Program-made: the position numbers and the translations under genes | Assembly (NCBI GenBank): GCA_024628785.1 | Contig: CP102404.1 | Coordinates: 372,001 to 436,000 of the forward strand | DNA from: Fusobacteria bacterium ZRK30 | GTDB lineage: Bacteria; Fusobacteriota; Fusobacteriia; Fusobacteriales; Fusobacteriaceae | Length of the DNA: 64,000 bases | Reading direction: 5' to 3' | Part shown: one piece after another, positions 25,664 to 32,594 of the stretch | How positions within the stretch are numbered: the first letter of the stretch is position 1 | How the letters are laid out: each line of letters starts with the position of its first letter | Notes under the pieces: model-generated | Databases searched by the model: none | Told to the model about the DNA's origin: nothing | Seen by the model: only the letters and a program-made list of their open reading frames with translations

Positions 25664-26020
25664 TTATTTTTTCCCCATAATCAGGTCGATTATTTCAACT
25701 TTTAGATTTCTGTTATCTATATCCAAAACTTTTAGATAGGTTTTAAAACATACTTCTTTATTGGGGGGTAAGTTATAGGATCTTATCTCTCCTACGGTAT
25801 AGTAATTATCATTTTTATCTTTGATTTTAATATTAAACTTTATATATTCTATCTCTTTTGAACTTTTGTTAGTTACTACCCCTGTGAGACTCCTCACACC
25901 ATTATATTTCCTGCTTATTTTAACCTGCAAAATATCCACACTCTGAAATCTGAAATCATATTTTTGGGAACCAAATGACATAAGTGACAGGGTAAAGAAC
26001 AATAATATAATTTTTTTCAT
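25664..26020 (-). CDS. Small secreted protein (paralogue of 13870-14244)
   Basis: A 118-aa protein with signal peptide MKKIILLFFTLSLMSFGS and a beta-rich mature part. Shared landmarks with the paralogue at 13870 are YDFRFQSVDILQVKIS, VTNKSSKEIEYIKFNI, VGEIRSYNLPPNKEV and the ending LKVEIIDLIMGKK. I do not recognise a named family; an FxLYD-like domain is possible. It is monocistronic, with its own terminator. It is probably periplasmic, where it could bind a partner through an exposed sheet. Confidence 0.65.
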   Translation of the reverse strand: MKKIILLFFTLSLMSFGSQKYDFRFQSVDILQVKISRKYNGVRSLTGVVTNKSSKEIEYIKFNIKIKDKNDNYYTVGEIRSYNLPPNKEVCFKTYLKVLDIDNRNLKVEIIDLIMGKK

Positions 26021-26158
26021 ATGTATTCACCCTCCCTATAAAATATTTTTATTCCCCTAATTATATACAGGTGAATAAATGAAATACCTATAACATTAAA
26101 ATTTAATAATTTTTAATGTTGTTATATTGATGAAATTTAACTGGGAGGGCAAACACAA

Positions 26159-26192
26159 AAAAAGGAACTCCTAAATTTAGGAGTTCCTTTGG
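26159..26192 (-). terminator. Terminator of msrA
   Basis: AAAGGAACTCCTA and TAGGAGTTCCTTT form a perfect 13-bp stem with loop AATT. Seven T follow on the minus strand. Confidence 0.9.
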
Positions 26193-26249
26193 TCAAAGAT
26201 CTATTTTTATATTAAGTCATCTAGGGTTGCAGTCTTTATTGGATAGGTG

Positions 26250-26852
26250 TTAATTATTTTTTAACTCCCTTACTCCTACATCCTTTCTGTCTTTTCCCCA
26301 GATCTCATCCAAAAATTCATCCCTTCCTGATTTGATTCTGGAATATTGATATTTTACCGGGTTTTTCTTGGAATAATTCTGATGGTATTCCTTTGCCGGA
26401 TAAAATTTAGGAGCTACTAAAATAGGAGCTACTATGGGTTTTTCATATACTCCCCTGGTCTCTAGGTCTGTTTTTGAATTAACAGCTTCTTGTTTTTGTT
26501 CCTTGTCGTAGTAAAATACAGCGGGACTATATTGATATCCCCTGTCTACAAACTGCCCCTCTCCATCTGTGGGATCTACCTGTTTCCAATAGAGTTTCAG
26601 TAACTCTTCATAGGTAACTATGGAAGGATCATAGGTGATATGGACAACTTCTATGGGTTTTTTCTTTTTATTATTTACAGTAGCAGGCTTTCCTGCATAA
26701 CCTGAAACTACTGACTCTACACCTGAGATTCCCTCAAAGGATTTCTCCATAGACCAAAAACATCCTCCGGCAAAAAGAGCCTCTTTGAGTTCTCCTCCAT
26801 AGGCTAAATTACCCATTATGATCATCAGTAATAGAATAGATTTTTTTATCAT
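26250..26852 (-). CDS. msrA: Exported peptide-methionine (S)-S-oxide reductase
   Basis: A 200-aa MsrA that repairs oxidised methionine. The catalytic cysteine is C31 in AGGCFWSMEKSFEGI. It also has SGYAGKPA, the DPTDGEGQFVDRGYQYSPAVFY block and the EYHQNYSKKNP motif near residue 155. Unlike cytoplasmic MsrA it starts with a signal peptide (MIKKSILLLMIIMGNLAYG), so it should act in the periplasm. A thioredoxin-like or cytochrome-type partner would be needed to reduce it there. AGGAGGT precedes the ATG. It is monocistronic. Confidence 0.92.
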   Translation of the reverse strand: MIKKSILLLMIIMGNLAYGGELKEALFAGGCFWSMEKSFEGISGVESVVSGYAGKPATVNNKKKKPIEVVHITYDPSIVTYEELLKLYWKQVDPTDGEGQFVDRGYQYSPAVFYYDKEQKQEAVNSKTDLETRGVYEKPIVAPILVAPKFYPAKEYHQNYSKKNPVKYQYSRIKSGRDEFLDEIWGKDRKDVGVRELKNN

Positions 26853-26966
26853 TATTTGACCTCCTAAAATCCTATCTGTTGAAAGCAGTAAACTGATTTT
26901 TTAAATCAATAACATAATTGTAACAAACTTTATCGGAGAAGTCAAGAATCTGAGGAGTTTAGTGAA

Positions 26967-27020
26967 ATAAAAAAATCCTTCTGTAAGTTAGAAATCTCTA
27001 CGGGCAGGAGGATTTTTTTT
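26967..27020 (-). terminator. Terminator of the tryptophan-repeat microprotein
   Basis: AAAAAATCCTTCTG pairs with CAGGAGGATTTTTT (one G-T pair) across a 21-base loop. It sits 24 bases after the stop of the 59-codon gene and has seven T on the minus strand. Confidence 0.8.
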
Positions 27021-27043
27021 AATATTTATAGGGATAAATTTGA

Positions 27044-27223
27044 TTATAAAGTTATTGAATTTTTCCATCCATTTGTATGTGCTTTAAAAGCTTTATTACT
27101 AGTAACTTTGTTTTGCCACCCGTCTGAAGTAAATGATGTATTAGATCTTTTAGCTGCTACCTTTCTCCATCCGTCAAATTTGAATAAGTTATTTCTGTTT
27201 CCATTCCACATATTTAAACCCAT
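27044..27223 (-). CDS. Small 59-aa protein with three GW repeats
   Basis: An uncharacterised 59-residue protein. AGAGGAGGA lies 6 to 8 bases before the ATG and a good terminator follows, so it has all the signs of a real gene. The sequence has three spaced Gly-Trp units: FKFDGWRKVAAKRS, FTSDGWQNKVTSNKA and HTNGWKNSI, with period 16-17, plus an N-terminal MGLNMWNGNRN. It is basic and rich in Asn and Lys, with no signal peptide or membrane helix. I do not recognise the family. Repeated aromatic motifs of this kind suggest binding to cell-wall, nucleic-acid or protein ligands; that is speculation. Confidence 0.7.
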   Translation of the reverse strand: MGLNMWNGNRNNLFKFDGWRKVAAKRSNTSFTSDGWQNKVTSNKAFKAHTNGWKNSITL

Positions 27224-27412
27224 ATTATTCCTCCTCTAATTTAAATTGTAATGGTTATAATTTTGTAATCGGTTTGGTTTGTTATATTGCAATTTTATCA
27301 AAAATGCAATAAATAAATACTTTCTAAAAAGTTACTGTAAAAACCGAGAAAGAGTATCTATTTTATCAAACCAAACGAAAAAGACCTTACAACCTAAGAG
27401 TTTTAAAATCTG
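27224..27412. other. Gap with inverted repeats upstream of the microprotein
   Basis: The stretch holds ATTGCA / TGCAAT (about 27285-27309) and a 10-bp pair GTTTGGTTTG / CAAACCAAAC about 100 bases apart. No coding frame is convincing. The repeats may be operators for the microprotein promoter. Confidence 0.35.
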
Positions 27413-27640
27413 ATTCCTTACACGAAGCTCACAAAGAAAAGTAAGAGAGATCACTAAGGGATCTTCTTCATACTCCACCTGTTTCCACCTCTAACACATT
27501 CTAAATTATTTCATTTCAAATAAAAGTAATTTAGATACTCGTGTCTCTGGCGGACAAAGCTCATTTTTGTGTTTCTATACGAAGTTTATAGTCGTCCCAC
27601 TTCGGCAGTAGTGTTTCTATAATGACGATTGTGAAAGCAG
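27413..27640. repeat. Non-coding repeat, copy A
   Basis: About 230 bases beginning TCCTTACACGAAGCTCACAA and ending near GAAGTTTATAGTCGT...CTTCGGCAG. The same series of blocks, in the same order and direction, occurs at 29200-29375: TTCTTCATACTCCAC, TGTTTCC-CCTCTA, GGACAAAGCTCA-TTTTG and GAAGTTTATAGTCGT. The two copies flank the DUF819 gene. Downstream, TCTCGGTGTATCTCCGTGTC (about 27718-27737) belongs to another recurring phrase (see 45540). No frame is open across it. Confidence 0.7.
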
Positions 27641-27790
27641 CATCGCTTTCAAAATTAAAAAAATCTAAAAATTTTAAATTTTCTGATTCTCAGAGTTTTC
27701 TCAGTGCACTTTTTATTTCTCGGTGTATCTCCGTGTCCAAGGTTTAAATCTGTGATCATCAGAGCTTTTGATCCGAGTTCTATTTATTAA

Positions 27791-27835
27791 AAAAAAATCC
27801 TCCTACGTCTAGATTTCTCTAGATGCAGGAAGAAG
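27791..27835 (-). terminator. Terminator of the DUF819 gene
   Basis: TCCTCCTACGTCTAGA pairs with TCTAGATGCAGGAAGA (G-T pairs and one mismatch) with a short loop. Nine T-rich bases follow on the minus strand. Confidence 0.75.
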
Positions 27836-27869
27836 TTTCTGATACTCTTCTTTTTCTGATTGTTATACT

Positions 27870-29063
27870 TTATAGTAATGAAAATAAGATCTTAGCCATT
27901 ATAAGTCCCATCCCTGTTCCTATGATTGCTCCTAACATTCCCATAAGTACTCCTACCGGAACCAAAGAATCATTGTATGCCCCTGCAATTACAGGTGCTG
28001 ATGCAACTCCTCCAATATTTGCCACCGATGCCACACAACAGGTAAAGAGGTCAAATTTAAAGATCTTAGCAAGGATTGCCATGATAAGTGCATGGATTCC
28101 CAGGATACATGCTCCTGCAATAATATAAACCGGTGCTTCTGTCAGCTCTGCAAAGTTTGCAGAGGAAGCTATCAATCCAATCAATGTATATAAAAATATA
28201 TTAGATAACTGTTTAGATCCCGGGACTTTACTCATTGGCGACATTCCTCCAACAACTCCCATAACTGTAACTAATAAAATCGACCAAGTTGTATTATTTA
28301 AAAAAGTAGTCTGAGGTAGATACTGTGCTACCCATACACAGAACGCTCCTGCTCCCAAAGCAAATGCCAATGTACCGAATAGATCTAAAAATGTAACTTC
28401 TTTTACTATCTCTTCATCTAATGCAGCCAGATGCTCGGAAAGTTCCTCCACTATGCTGGTATCAGCTTTATTGAATTTATTAAAAGCCATTATTAATTTA
28501 CTTGAACCAACAAAGAATAGTAGGAGCATGATCCAAATTGAATAATCTATGGAATCTATGAGTAAGGTATATCCCATTCCTACATCATCTAAATTTAATG
28601 CCTGCTGTACTGCTACCATGTTTTGAGTTCCACCTATCCAAGAACCAGATAGTGCTCCGAAAGCCTGCCAGGAATTTTCAGCTAACTTATCCTTGAAGAT
28701 CATAAATGTTACTGCAAACCCAGTCATTATACTCAATGTAGCTGAAAAAAATGCCAATAACATCTTTGGACCTAATTTTAATACATGTCGTAGATCACAT
28801 TTTAATAACATCAAAAATATCATAGAGGGCAGGATGGCATTCTTCATTCCATTTCTTGCTATACCTGCTCCTGTTTTTACCCCGTCAATTGACAGTGACC
28901 AAAAACCAAAGGTAGACATGAGCATTACTCCAAAGTAGATAATTACCAGGGGAGGAATAACCTCAAAAAATTTCGTCTTAGATTTTAACTTTTCTTCAAT
29001 AAAAAATACACCTGCTGCAAAACAAACTATAAACGCTATAAAACTATAACCGGATGTAATCAT
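27870..29063 (-). CDS. DUF819-family integral membrane protein
   Basis: A 397-aa protein with about ten to eleven transmembrane segments that matches the DUF819 (YjcL-like) family. Characteristic parts are GALSGSWIGGTQNMVAVQQAL (about 135-155), DSIDYSIWIMLL, and the C-terminal ASVANIGGVASAPVIAGAYN (about 345-364), which forms a mirrored half. The GSWIGGTQNM and NIGGVASAPV motifs look like paired substrate sites of a transporter with inverted repeats. The substrate is unknown. AGGAGGGG precedes the ATG. The gene stands alone between two copies of a non-coding repeat. Confidence 0.82.
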   Translation of the reverse strand: MITSGYSFIAFIVCFAAGVFFIEEKLKSKTKFFEVIPPLVIIYFGVMLMSTFGFWSLSIDGVKTGAGIARNGMKNAILPSMIFLMLLKCDLRHVLKLGPKMLLAFFSATLSIMTGFAVTFMIFKDKLAENSWQAFGALSGSWIGGTQNMVAVQQALNLDDVGMGYTLLIDSIDYSIWIMLLLFFVGSSKLIMAFNKFNKADTSIVEELSEHLAALDEEIVKEVTFLDLFGTLAFALGAGAFCVWVAQYLPQTTFLNNTTWSILLVTVMGVVGGMSPMSKVPGSKQLSNIFLYTLIGLIASSANFAELTEAPVYIIAGACILGIHALIMAILAKIFKFDLFTCCVASVANIGGVASAPVIAGAYNDSLVPVGVLMGMLGAIIGTGMGLIMAKILFSLL

Positions 29064-29112
29064 AAATAACCCCTCCTAATATTTTGTTATAAATTGCACA
29101 ATATCAGTATTA

Positions 29113-29141
29113 TATATAAGATATATATTGTGTTTTGTCAA
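29113..29141 (-). promoter_or_regulatory. Promoter of the DUF819 gene with inverted repeat
   Basis: On the minus strand TTGACA (29141-29136) and TATATA (29118-29113) are 17 bases apart. CACAATAT (29097-29104) and ATATTGTG (29125-29132) form an inverted repeat over it, a plausible operator. Confidence 0.55.
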
Positions 29142-29199
29142 ATTGAATGTATGGATTTTCACGAATAGACACGAATCTCTCCCGAGATAAAAACAAAAA

Positions 29200-29375
29200 T
29201 CCTTACACGAAGCTCACAAAGGAAATCCTAGGGAGATTACTAAAAAAAACTTTCTTCATACTCCACTTGTTTCCGCCTCTAGCTATAGAGTCGGACAAAG
29301 CTCAGTTTTGAGTTTTTATTTGAAGTTTATAGTCGTTAAGCTTCGGCAGGAATGCTTCTACAGTGACAATTATCA
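29200..29375. repeat. Non-coding repeat, copy B
   Basis: Shorter, diverged copy of the repeat at 27413-27640, in the same orientation. It opens with the same CCTTACACGAAGCTCACAAA. Just before it, TTTTCACGAATAGACACGAA (about 29157-29176) is another phrase of the kind seen in degenerate intergenic repeats. The whole 467-base gap before the pilin remnant has no credible gene. Confidence 0.7.
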
Positions 29376-29530
29376 AGATCTATATTTACATTTAGTTTGA
29401 CAACGTTGAGTTAATAATATATAAAATAATAATATGAAAATTAAACAATATATGTCATAATTGATTATTAGACGTGTCAATTAAATTGAAAAATAAGAAA
29501 TGACAAATTTTTAAAGTAGAGGATGTATTT

Positions 29531-30087
29531 ATGAAAAAAAATAAAAGTAATGGGTTTACACTTATTGAATTCTGATCGTAATAGCTATAATAGGTATATT
29601 AGCAACAACATTAGCGCCTAAATTGAGAAGAGAACTAGCAAAAGCAAAAGATGCTAAAGCTGTGGCAATCTTAGGAGCAGTTAGAACATCTATACCAATT
29701 ATTATTTTGGATAAAACTATAAATGATTCGACCTCACCTACCTTTATAACATTGGAAGAAATAAGAAAGAAAGTAGATAAAAAAACAAATGATTTAATAG
29801 TTATAACAAATAGTTCCCGTGAAGCAAGAGAAAAGCAGATAGAAGTAGGGGGATCGTTATATTATACAGCAGGTTCCGAACTAGTTTATGGAGGACATAC
29901 ATCATTGGCATTAGAAAATAATTTAGATAATAACAATGATATGTATACCATTTTTGATGGAGGAGCACCTATTGATTTCATTGCAGGAGGAGAATCTCTC
30001 AAACTAAATTGGGTAGTAAGGCCTGTAGGATATAGCGATAGAAAAGGTGCTCTTAGTACCAATGAATTAAAATGGAATAGTTATTAA
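29531..30087 (+). pseudogene. Type IV pilin-like prepilin gene with a frameshift
   Basis: GAGGA and the ATG at 29531 open MKKNKSNGFTLIEF, the class III prepilin leader with cleavage after G and E at +5, and then a TGA. One missing base at about 29572 explains this. With it restored, the next frame continues LIVIAIIGILATTLAPKLRR and stays open to 30087 (about 185 aa in total), with a globular part ending ALSTNELKWNSY. The frame total is one base short of a multiple of three. The break is not in a homopolymer, so it is probably real and not a read error. The protein would be a pseudopilin or minor pilin. Confidence 0.85.
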
Positions 30088-30149
30088 TTAGAATTTTATC
30101 TATAGTATTAAATATTTAGATTTTACACAGCTAAAAGGAGTGATCTATT

Positions 30150-30572
30150 ATGAAAAAAATACTTTTAATACTGGTGGGATTGATCCTGCTAGGATGCAGT
30201 TCTGTCGATGAAACTTCTACCAACACCGATTACTATCCTTGGTATAACGATTATTATTACGGATACTATGACAGTTATTATGATAATGGGGTTTATTGGG
30301 ATGACCTATCCGATGAGGAGAAGAAAGAGATCATAGAAGATATAAAAGAGAATCCAGAATTCCAGGAATATGTAAAGGATAAGCTGGAAGACAGATTTCC
30401 AGATGGAATACCAGAGGTTGAAGATAGGAAGAGAACGAAGGAAGATATTTTGAATAATAGGGAAGAATTTGACAGGGATCTAAAGGAAAGGCAGCGACCA
30501 CCTGTTTCCAATGATAATTTGTTTTTAAAGGAAAGATTAAAACAGCCCAGGACGCGGAATTTGAAAAGATAA
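30150..30572 (+). CDS. Tyr-rich lipoprotein of unknown function
   Basis: A 140-aa protein with a lipoprotein signal ending LILLGC (lipobox, C16). Next comes a Tyr/Asp-rich segment (DYYPWYNDYYYGYYDSYYD, about residues 25-45), then a charged helical domain (DEEKKEIIEDIKENPEFQEYVKDKL) and a basic tail. It is probably held in the outer or inner membrane by its lipid. The family is not recognised. AAAAGGAGTG precedes the ATG. It lies 60 bases after the broken pilin gene and ends at a bidirectional terminator. Confidence 0.7.
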   Translation: MKKILLILVGLILLGCSSVDETSTNTDYYPWYNDYYYGYYDSYYDNGVYWDDLSDEEKKEIIEDIKENPEFQEYVKDKLEDRFPDGIPEVEDRKRTKEDILNNREEFDRDLKERQRPPVSNDNLFLKERLKQPRTRNLKR

Positions 30573-30590
30573 AGCTGACTTATATTTTAT

Positions 30591-30632
30591 AAAAACCTCC
30601 AGATTAGCGTAAATTATAACTGGAGGTTTTTT
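30591..30632. terminator. Bidirectional terminator
   Basis: AAAAACCTCCAG and CTGGAGGTTTTT form a 12-bp stem with a 17-base loop. It serves the lipoprotein gene and the convergent phzF-like gene. Confidence 0.88.
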
Positions 30633-30665
30633 TAATTAAGGGTTTTATTTTTTTTCTGACTATGA

Positions 30666-31547
30666 TTATTCAGGGGTTATAAGCTTACCTTCAAAAACAG
30701 TTACAGCTTTTCCCCCAACCCATACTTGAAAGTCATTTTCAGCATCTATTTGAACAATTATTCTACTTGGTTTTTTCATCCAATCACCTTGATGTGCAAC
30801 AAAAGATAGATGTTTACCTGACCCCCATCTTTTTGTATAAAGACAAGCTCCTAATGCTCCGTTGGAGGTTCCTGTTGCAGATTCTTCTGGTATACCAAAA
30901 GCAGGAGCAAAGTTCCGACACCATACTTGATTTTTTTTATCAATAGAAAAGGCATGAACCCCGACAATATTAAGTTTTTGACTTAAGTTTGCTAATTTAT
31001 CCATGGCAGGTGTTAAATTTTTTAAAATTTCAGTTGATCTAATGGGTAATAAAAGGTCGGGGAGCCCTGTAGACCAAATTTCTGGGAACTCCATTAAATT
31101 TTCTATTCCAACTTCTTCAGAGGCTAAGCCCATTATCGTAAATAATTTATCTAGGGGGATTTCTTTTTTAAAATTTTTGGGGGAGGTTTGCTGCATTAAT
31201 ATACTTCCATCTTCTAAAAACTGAATATTTAATTTTCCGGCTTTTGTTTTTTGAATTATTTGTGTTTTATGAGGAGGAATAATACCTAATTCTTTTAACA
31301 GGCTAAAAGTTGCAATTGTTGCATGACCACATAAATCAACTTCTTCAGTTGGGGTAAAAAAACGTAATTCAAAATCATAATCTATGGAACCGGGAAAAAC
31401 AAATGCAGTTTCAGAAAGATTCATTTCTTTTGCTATTAATTGCATTTGAAGGGATGAAAGTCCTTCAGCGTTTGGAACTACTCCTGCTGGATTTCCGCTA
31501 TATACTTTATGAGTGAAAGCATCTACCTGGTAAATTTCTTTTTTCAT
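30666..31547 (-). CDS. PhzF-family isomerase/epimerase
   Basis: A 293-aa protein of the PhzF / diaminopimelate-epimerase fold. Landmarks are DAFTHKVYSGNPAGVV (residues 5-20, active-site region), SETAFVF with the catalytic glutamate position (about 46), DLCGHATIATF (about 72-82), and the second half GIPEESATGTSNGALGA (about 217-233). Members isomerise small metabolites; the substrate here is unknown. AGGAGGTAT precedes the ATG. It is followed by a terminator and preceded by a MerR-like remnant on the same strand. Confidence 0.85.
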   Translation of the reverse strand: MKKEIYQVDAFTHKVYSGNPAGVVPNAEGLSSLQMQLIAKEMNLSETAFVFPGSIDYDFELRFFTPTEEVDLCGHATIATFSLLKELGIIPPHKTQIIQKTKAGKLNIQFLEDGSILMQQTSPKNFKKEIPLDKLFTIMGLASEEVGIENLMEFPEIWSTGLPDLLLPIRSTEILKNLTPAMDKLANLSQKLNIVGVHAFSIDKKNQVWCRNFAPAFGIPEESATGTSNGALGACLYTKRWGSGKHLSFVAHQGDWMKKPSRIIVQIDAENDFQVWVGGKAVTVFEGKLITPE

Positions 31548-31627
31548 CGAATACCTCCTGTTTAATTTATATTTACGATTAATTTGGCAAATTAATTTAA
31601 ATATCTATTTTAGATCTCATTGCTTTT

Positions 31628-31681
31628 TTATAAACTTTGAAAGCAGAAAATATTATTTTTAGAAACTTCTTTTATAGTCAT
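31628..31681 (-). pseudogene. Possible remnant of a MerR-family regulator (17 codons)
   Basis: AGGGAGGT and an ATG open MTIKEVSKNNIFCFQSL. MerR-type regulators commonly start MTIKEVS(E/K)KFNIS. After the eighth residue the similarity breaks off. A TATAAT box lies upstream on the same strand. It looks like a regulator gene that lost its body by deletion while keeping promoter, ribosome site and start. The remaining bases of the 311-base gap (31548-31858) show no other gene. Confidence 0.4.
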
Positions 31682-31858
31682 AGAGACCTCCCTTTGATAG
31701 TTTATTTAATTATACCAAAAAAAAGTGAGGCCACTAAGAAAATCTGTGATCATTTTTCTTTTATTCTGATCCCACAGAAAGAAATTTTTTAAGGTATAAT
31801 TCTACTATAAGACAATAAAGTGCAGTGAAATATTTATATAAATTTGGAGGTTTTTATT

Positions 31859-32383
31859 ATGGATTTTTTAGAATTGGCAAAAAAACGGTATTCTGTGCGT
31901 AAATTCAGCAGTCAAAAAGTTGAAAAAGAAAAAATTGATCTGATTCTCGAAGCCGGTAGACTTGCTCCTACAGCAGTTAACTATCAGCCCCAGAGGATTC
32001 TTGTTCTTGAATCAGATGAAAGTCTGGAGAAATTAAAGGAATGTAGCAAATATCATTTTGATGCCCCCCTGGCAATCCTTGTCTGCTATGACAATACCAT
32101 AAGCTGGAAGAGGCGTTACGATGATAAGGATATGGGAGAAGTTGATGCCTCTATTGTAGCAACTCAAATGATGTTAGAGATAACTAACCTTAACCTTGGT
32201 ACTACCTGGGTTGGTCATTTTGACCCCCAAAAGATTAGAGATACATTCTCGCTGCCTGAAAATATAATACCGGTTGCACTATTTCCTATCGGGTATCCCC
32301 ATGAAAAAAGTACACCTCATCCATTACATGACCAGAGGTTTGAGATATCTGAAACTGTAGTTTATAATTCCTTTAAAAAATAA
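31859..32383 (+). CDS. Nitroreductase-family protein
   Basis: A 174-aa short nitroreductase. It has RYSVRKFSSQKV (about 10-21), LEAGRLAPTAVNYQPQRILV (about 31-50) and the C-terminal NLNLGTTWVGHFDPQKIRDTF plus the VALFPIGYP motif typical of the compact FMN-dimer group. The frame begins at a TTG 15 bases upstream, but that triplet is part of the TTGGAGG ribosome site, so ATG 31859 is the start. It is monocistronic with a terminator, and divergent from the MerR-like remnant. Confidence 0.87.
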   Translation: MDFLELAKKRYSVRKFSSQKVEKEKIDLILEAGRLAPTAVNYQPQRILVLESDESLEKLKECSKYHFDAPLAILVCYDNTISWKRRYDDKDMGEVDASIVATQMMLEITNLNLGTTWVGHFDPQKIRDTFSLPENIIPVALFPIGYPHEKSTPHPLHDQRFEISETVVYNSFKK

Positions 32384-32385
32384 AG

Positions 32386-32421
32386 AAAAAATGGAGACTG
32401 GAATTAGTCTCCATTTTTTTA
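32386..32421 (+). terminator. Terminator of the short nitroreductase gene
   Basis: AAAAAATGGAGACT and AGTCTCCATTTTTT form a 14-bp stem with a 6-base loop and a T run. Confidence 0.9.
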
Positions 32422-32594
32422 ATTCCAGGGAGTATTTTTCAAGACTACCACTAACAATTTTATACTTCTAATAATAACTCTAATAATATTTTTCTAGGTA
32501 TCTTTCAATGTAGTTCCCATAAAAATTAATTTTCCGATATTAAATATGCTATAATTTTATTATTATAGAATATCTAAACTAATAGAGGTGAATA

